Below, in pieces: positions 59,977 through 64,000 of a stretch of DNA of 64,000 nucleotides (position 1 is the first letter of the stretch; every line of letters starts with the position of its first letter). This DNA is from JAVXTH01 sp036641395. Lineage in GTDB: Bacteria; Bacillota_I; Bacilli_A; Erysipelotrichales; Erysipelotrichaceae. The notes below the pieces were generated by a model, which saw nothing but the letters and a program-made list of their open reading frames with translations, was not told where the DNA came from and did no database searches. The stretch lies in assembly GCA_036641395.1 (NCBI GenBank), contig JAVWEY010000001.1, positions 1 to 64,000 of the forward strand. Reading direction: 5' to 3'. The position numbers and the translations under genes are program-made.

Positions 59977-60978
59977 CTATCGCGATACAATATGATTGAT
60001 ATATTTTAAATTGATGGTAATTGTACCATCATCATTTTGAATAAACTCTACATAATCACTATTCATATAATCAACTGGAATAATTAATTCAATTCCTTTA
60101 TCTGTTCTAATCTTTTGTACCTGCTCACTACGACTTGCTTTTACATATTCACTTTGAACTTTTTCACCAACGCCAGCGCGTGATGTTGCGTCAATAAATT
60201 CTTGCTTCGCAATCGGTTGATCATAAAACATTACTTCAGCTAAATCACTAACATTGAAAGATTCTTCTTTATTAGCAGCATCACAAATTATTTGTTTAAC
60301 TTTCGGAATACTTTTCAACTTTTCGCCATCGAACTTCTCCAACATTTCTTCACTGATATTACGAATATTTTTTATCTTTTCTTTATAAGAATTTTCACTT
60401 GATACCTTTAGAATTAAATCTGCGTATAAGGATACTTTCGCATCATTGATATCAACCTTATTTTCAATGATTGAAAGTGAATCATCGCTTAGTTCAATGA
60501 TTACAATATGATCCCTCTTAACAATATTAGTTGAAAAGATTGTTTTATATATCATAAGATCATTTTGATTATAAGCTTCTCCTTTTTGTATATAATGAGT
60601 CAAACCCTCTTTGTAAGCATTATCTAATATCATAAGATAACGTCGTTCTTCATATAATACAGAAGCAATCATCACATCACTTGCCTCATATAAACCATAT
60701 TGTTTTTTTGTTTCAAAGATTTTTTCAATCATCGTATGAGAAAATGTTTTTAAATCGATTGTCTTATCGTTTAATTGATGAATAAGTTTTAACACTTCAT
60801 TATCATCATTAAATACCGCTTTTCTTTTGGTACTACTCTGCATTGCTTTATTTATTTTAATTTCAATTTCCTTTTGAGTTGCTTCTTCCATTGCACTTCT
60901 ATTTTCGCTTTCTACTAAAATATTTGCACTAGGATCCAACACATGAAGATAACATTCTTCAATCAAACAAATCACCAA
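59977..60978 (-). CDS. Nucleoid-associated protein, NdpA/YejK-like (putative)
   Basis: A 333-aa acidic soluble protein. The first part (CYLHVLDPSANILVESE) and overall pattern resemble the 37-kDa nucleoid-associated family (PF04245), which binds DNA or topoisomerases in Proteobacteria. The resemblance is by eye and moderate. The start is TTG or the next codon GTG (60975), with a weak AAAGAAG site. A TATAAT at 60997-61002 with TTACCT at 18 bases may be its promoter. Confidence 0.6.
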   Translation of the reverse strand: MVICLIEECYLHVLDPSANILVESENRSAMEEATQKEIEIKINKAMQSSTKRKAVFNDDNEVLKLIHQLNDKTIDLKTFSHTMIEKIFETKKQYGLYEASDVMIASVLYEERRYLMILDNAYKEGLTHYIQKGEAYNQNDLMIYKTIFSTNIVKRDHIVIIELSDDSLSIIENKVDINDAKVSLYADLILKVSSENSYKEKIKNIRNISEEMLEKFDGEKLKSIPKVKQIICDAANKEESFNVSDLAEVMFYDQPIAKQEFIDATSRAGVGEKVQSEYVKASRSEQVQKIRTDKGIELIIPVDYMNSDYVEFIQNDDGTITINLKYINHIVSR

Positions 60979-61122
60979 CTTCTTTCATTAAATAATATTA
61001 TATACGATTTTTTAATAAATAGGTAAAATTTGAAGAAAGAATTTTATATTTAACATAAAAATTATGTAGTATTATTTTTAAAATGTGGTAAAGTATATTC
61101 ATATTGAGAAAAGAGGGATGAG

Positions 61123-61677
61123 ATGAATAAAGCAATTTGTTCTAGAAATGATCTTGTTGAACCACAAAAAGATATTACCATAGAATTTGTCGATTGCATT
61201 CGTGATATCCTTGATTTTGATGATATTCAGCAACTTAAAGAATTTCATCAGCATTTAAAAACAACTCGTTTTCAACATAGTATTAATGTTTCATATTATT
61301 CATTTCTACTATGTCGTAAATTTAATTTAGATTATGTAAGTGCGGCTCGTGCTGGTTTAGTTCACGATTTATTCTTATATGACTGGAAAAACAAAGAACA
61401 GCCAATGGAAGGAAGACATTCTGTTGTCCATCCAATTGTCGCATTACAAAGTGCTCGAGAACTGATTGAAGTAAATGATATCATGGCAGATGCCATCGTT
61501 CACCATATGTGGCCTATGAGTATTCATATGCCCCGCACCGCAGAGGGATGGATTCTTCAAGGGGTTGATAAACTGTGTGCCATTGCGGAAATCACTAAAC
61601 AAAGCTTTGCACATTTAAAACCACAAAGAGTAAGTGTTTATCTTGTTTCATTATTAACAATTCTCTTAAGAGGCTAA
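61123..61677 (+). CDS. HD-domain phosphohydrolase
   Basis: A 184-aa metal-dependent hydrolase. The HD signature is spread over RFQHSINVSYYS (first His), AGLVHDLFLYDW (HD), HPIVAL and DAIVHHMWPMSI. The last two with HxxHH-like spacing are typical of the small HD proteins of Bacillota. Substrate (a nucleotide or a phosphate monoester) is unknown. A GAGGGATGAG site precedes the ATG. Confidence 0.88.
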   Translation: MNKAICSRNDLVEPQKDITIEFVDCIRDILDFDDIQQLKEFHQHLKTTRFQHSINVSYYSFLLCRKFNLDYVSAARAGLVHDLFLYDWKNKEQPMEGRHSVVHPIVALQSARELIEVNDIMADAIVHHMWPMSIHMPRTAEGWILQGVDKLCAIAEITKQSFAHLKPQRVSVYLVSLLTILLRG

Positions 61678-61691
61678 TATAAATATTAAAG

Positions 61692-61718
61692 AAGGAAGTC
61701 AAATTGACTTCCTTTTTA
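61692..61718. terminator. Terminator between HD-domain gene and the convergent acyltransferase gene
   Basis: AAGGAAGTCAA and TTGACTTCCTT form an 11-bp stem; five T follow on the plus strand and a TTCTTT run on the minus strand. Confidence 0.85.
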
Positions 61719-62744
61719 AATGAAACGAAACATTTTCCCTAGTCTTGTATTTTTAAAATGATAAATTAAATTAGAGATAATATGGGTACCAATTAAAACC
61801 GAAAAGAATCTTACAAAACCATAATCATCAAATAAAGCTTGTTGATGAAATAACGATAAAACATAAGGTACAAGAACTAAAAATATCGCATGCGTAAAAT
61901 AATATAAGTTAGAATATTCTCTGATTTTCGCATAATTTAATTTCCAAGGAACTTGTAATGTTCTTAGGTATTGAAAAAAGAAAAAAGTAAAAGGTGCTGC
62001 CATTATTAAGAAGTTAAAATTTATAGAATTCGTTTTATATAAAGAAAAGGCTTCAATTGTTAGGGCTATCGCAAAGACAATTGATAAAGAGCCATTATAT
62101 TTAAATTTTGAAAGCGATTGATTCGTAGCCAAATAATATCCACAGGTGACATAAAATAAACCAAAGAAGAAACCATTACGAGTTGTCACAAAGTATTTCA
62201 TATAATTATCAATTATATTTAATAATATTTCATTTGAAATAACTCCATAGTAAGTTTCCAAGGCCCCAATACATAATAAGACAAATGAAATTGAGAAAAG
62301 AACTTTAAAAGAAAAATGTTTTGATAATAGATGAATTAAAACAAGTGAAAAGATCAAAGCAGGTATATACCAAAGATGGAAATAAGTTCCAATATAAAAT
62401 AGGGCAACTAATAATGCAACTGGATATAAAAACCAAGGTAAACTAAAATTAGCTTGAATCCATTGAATTCCAATTGGAAGATAAATAGCACTCCAAAATA
62501 AATATAATTGAATTAACGCAATAATATATTTCTTAAAATATAGATTACCTCGTTTTATTGTATTTTTTCTCACAAAAAAAGCTGTTGAGATAAAAAAGAA
62601 AGGAACTACAATTCTTCCAATAATATTAATTAAAATAAAATTACCTAAATAAGAATAAGGCAATAAAGGAGAAGTATGTACAACAATTACTAAAAAAGAA
62701 CAAACAAACTTCATAATATCAACGGCTGGGTATTTTTTGTCCAT
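61716..62744 (-). CDS. Second VanT-N-like acyltransferase-3 membrane protein
   Basis: A 342-aa paralogue of the protein at 49.1 kb, with ten helices and the same landmarks: VDIMKFVCSFLVIVVHTSP, RIVVPFFFI, YFHLWYIPALI and TTRNGFFFGLF. It stands alone, with no racemase or ligase nearby, so a role in wall or polymer O-acylation is as likely as amino-acid transport. The ATG has a GAAGGGAG site after the yitT terminator. Confidence 0.82.
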   Translation of the reverse strand: MDKKYPAVDIMKFVCSFLVIVVHTSPLLPYSYLGNFILINIIGRIVVPFFFISTAFFVRKNTIKRGNLYFKKYIIALIQLYLFWSAIYLPIGIQWIQANFSLPWFLYPVALLVALFYIGTYFHLWYIPALIFSLVLIHLLSKHFSFKVLFSISFVLLCIGALETYYGVISNEILLNIIDNYMKYFVTTRNGFFFGLFYVTCGYYLATNQSLSKFKYNGSLSIVFAIALTIEAFSLYKTNSINFNFLIMAAPFTFFFFQYLRTLQVPWKLNYAKIREYSNLYYFTHAIFLVLVPYVLSLFHQQALFDDYGFVRFFSVLIGTHIISNLIYHFKNTRLGKMFRFI

Positions 62745-62758
62745 ATGTTTTCTCCCTT

Positions 62759-62797
62759 CAAAAAATAAAAAGATGTTAACGTTATTATAACATCTTT
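62759..62797 (-). terminator. Terminator of yitT
   Basis: AAAGATGTTA and TAACATCTTT form a 10-bp stem directly after the stop; TTATTTTTT follows on the minus strand. Confidence 0.9.
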
Positions 62798-63689
62798 ATT
62801 CAATTGGTGGTTGATAAAATCGTCCATCCACTTGTTCTGTTTTCGCTACATTAATGAAGGCATGAGCATCAATCATCCTTACAACATTCATTACTTTTTT
62901 AACCTCATTTGTGGCAATTACTGTATATAAAAGCGTTCTAGGTTTATTTGAATAAGTTCCGATTCCTTCAAAACGAGTTACTCCATGATGCGTAAATACA
63001 AGTAATTGATGAGCTACTTCATCTCCCTTATTAGTAATAATAAATAAGGTCATTTTCTTATATTTAAGATGAATTGTATTTAATATTTGTGTGGAACAAA
63101 ACTGGAATATAATAGAATACAAAGCTTTTTCCCAACCAAATAAATAACCAGCAGCAAGTAACATCACAACATTGTATCCCATGATATAGTTCCATGTTGG
63201 CATATTTAATTTTTTACTTAAGGCAATCGCAATAAAATCAGTTCCACCACTACTTGCTCCACCACGTAAAGCAATTCCAAGTGCTACTCCATTGATAATA
63301 CCGCCAAATACACCAATTAATAAAATATCATACGTAATACTACTAATTGGCAGAATATCAACAAAGACACCAGTTAAGAAAATCATTAGTACAGAAAACA
63401 TTGTAAACTTTTTCCCAACGGTGCGATAACCAATGTAAGCTGGAATTGCATTTAAAGTTAAGTTTACAACCGTATAAGGAAGTGTAATTCCAAAATAACT
63501 ATCTGCTATTCTTTGAACTAAGATCGTAAGACCGGTTAAACCACCTGGATATAATCCTCCCGCTGATACGAAGGTATTGATATTAATCGCCATCACAGCG
63601 GATGCAATAACCACACACACAATCGTAATTAAATCACGATACTTTCGCCTTTTCCCGTTGATTCCATGATAAGAAAGTGTTTGTTCCAT
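62796..63689 (-). CDS. YitT-family membrane protein (DUF161 + DUF2179)
   Basis: A 297-aa protein with five to six helices in the first 200 residues (NTFVSAGGLYPGGLTGLTIL, ALRGGASSGGTDFIA) and a soluble DUF2179 domain at the end (VTRFEGIGTYSNK, ARV-like RMIDAHAFINV). The family is common in Bacillota and of unknown transport function. It has its own promoter and terminator. Confidence 0.92.
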   Translation of the reverse strand: MEQTLSYHGINGKRRKYRDLITIVCVVIASAVMAININTFVSAGGLYPGGLTGLTILVQRIADSYFGITLPYTVVNLTLNAIPAYIGYRTVGKKFTMFSVLMIFLTGVFVDILPISSITYDILLIGVFGGIINGVALGIALRGGASSGGTDFIAIALSKKLNMPTWNYIMGYNVVMLLAAGYLFGWEKALYSIIFQFCSTQILNTIHLKYKKMTLFIITNKGDEVAHQLLVFTHHGVTRFEGIGTYSNKPRTLLYTVIATNEVKKVMNVVRMIDAHAFINVAKTEQVDGRFYQPPIE

Positions 63690-63726
63690 ATTATCTAGTC
63701 CCCTATAATCTTAATCTTTCTTTACC

Positions 63727-63754
63727 ATTATACCTAATTTAAATCATTATTCAA
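63727..63754 (-). promoter_or_regulatory. Sigma-A promoter of yitT
   Basis: On the minus strand TTGAAT, 16 bases and TATAAT. A 9-bp inverted repeat ACCTAATTT/AAATTAGGT (63732-63740 with 63773-63781) overlaps the -10 and the feoB stop; it may be the feoB 3' end or an operator. Confidence 0.7.
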
Positions 63755-63769
63755 CTCTAAATAAACGAT

Positions 63770-64000
63770 TTACAAATTAGGTAGAAATAATCTTACTACA
63801 AATGCGGTAATAATACATAAAAAGATACCAATTATCGTAGGTAATAAGAAAGCAAAGATTGTCCAGTACCATGAATTTGTTTCCTTCTTTATTGTTAATA
63901 TAGTTGTTGCACACGGAAAATGCATCAATGAAAATAACATCGTACAAATTGCAGTAAGAGCAGTCCAGCCATTTTCTAAAAACAATGATTTTAATACAAC
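63770..64000 (-). CDS. feoB: Ferrous iron transporter FeoB (C-terminal end, partial)
   Basis: The last 77 residues; the gene continues past the right edge. The frame is open to base 64000. The segment has two membrane helices with GWTALTAICTMLFSL, HFPCATTILTIKKETN and WTIFAFLLPTIIG, the C-terminal gate region of FeoB with its conserved Cys (FPC). FeoB imports Fe2+ using an N-terminal G domain that is outside the window. Confidence 0.86.
   Translation of the reverse strand, partial: VVLKSLFLENGWTALTAICTMLFSLMHFPCATTILTIKKETNSWYWTIFAFLLPTIIGIFLCIITAFVVRLFLPNL

Noticed and set aside
1..64000. CRISPR arrays, insertion sequences, prophage or rRNA genes
   Set aside because: No regularly spaced repeats, transposase, integrase, phage structural genes or rRNA sequence were seen.

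Overview
The window is AT-rich, densely packed chromosomal DNA from a low-GC Gram-positive bacterium (Bacillota). It carries EzrA, SufCDSUB with SufU, PrsA-like foldases, a PyrR-type leader, extended -10 promoters and strong U-run terminators. An Erysipelotrichia-type anaerobe (the Clostridium innocuum neighbourhood) fits best. Sporulation genes are present: an alpha/beta-SASP-like gene with a consensus sigma-G promoter, a SpoVID-like LysM protein, GerM and GerE. I see no insertion sequence, prophage, CRISPR array or rRNA operon; one tRNA-Arg is present.

Layout. 0-6 kb: rlmA (partial), SASP-like gene, thiI, cysteine desulfurase, ezrA, corA. 6-12 kb: rpsD with a structured leader, then sufCDSUB plus 5-formyl-THF cyclo-ligase. 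12-16 kb: two PrsA-like proteins, HIT protein, M20 amidohydrolase. 16-32 kb: spoVID-like, engB, lon, tig, DUF3196, phosphodiesterase, tRNA-Arg, gerM, racE, a catalytically dead VanY-like protein, gerE, uvrC, mutS2, cvpA, rnhC. From memory this is the Bacillus subtilis order with the heme, sdh, rph and clpX genes missing. 32-35 kb: dCMP deaminase, a rhomboid lacking its serine, rluD, lspA. 35.0-35.2 kb: a compact antisense locus. 35-39.5 kb: PadR module, dUTPase, TSCPD protein, and an EetA/EetB/FMN-lipoprotein set. 39.5-45.8 kb: glpK and the pyrBKDFE operon with a PyrR attenuator. 45.8-54 kb: a PdaA-like deacetylase, a FAD dehydrogenase, and a murF-ddl-racemase-VanT-N operon. 54-64 kb: pseudouridine synthase, solute-binding protein plus cache-GGDEF-EAL protein, uncharacterised genes, a second VanT-N-like protein, YitT and the 3' end of feoB.

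Main points. (1) The 49.1-53.8 kb operon looks like an intrinsic D-Ala-D-Ser cell-wall pathway with VanT split into two genes. (2) At 35.0-35.2 kb a ~125-nt RNA with its own promoter and UUCG terminator is antisense to a 21-codon hydrophobic frame preceded by a full 8-nt Shine-Dalgarno; it resembles an Ibs/Sib-type toxin-antitoxin, or alternatively an sRNA with an anti-SD loop. (3) Sigma-G, sigma-E and sigma-K promoter matches lie in front of spore genes. (4) Two pseudo-hydrolases keep the fold but lose catalytic residues. Comparisons with other genomes are from memory and no database was searched.
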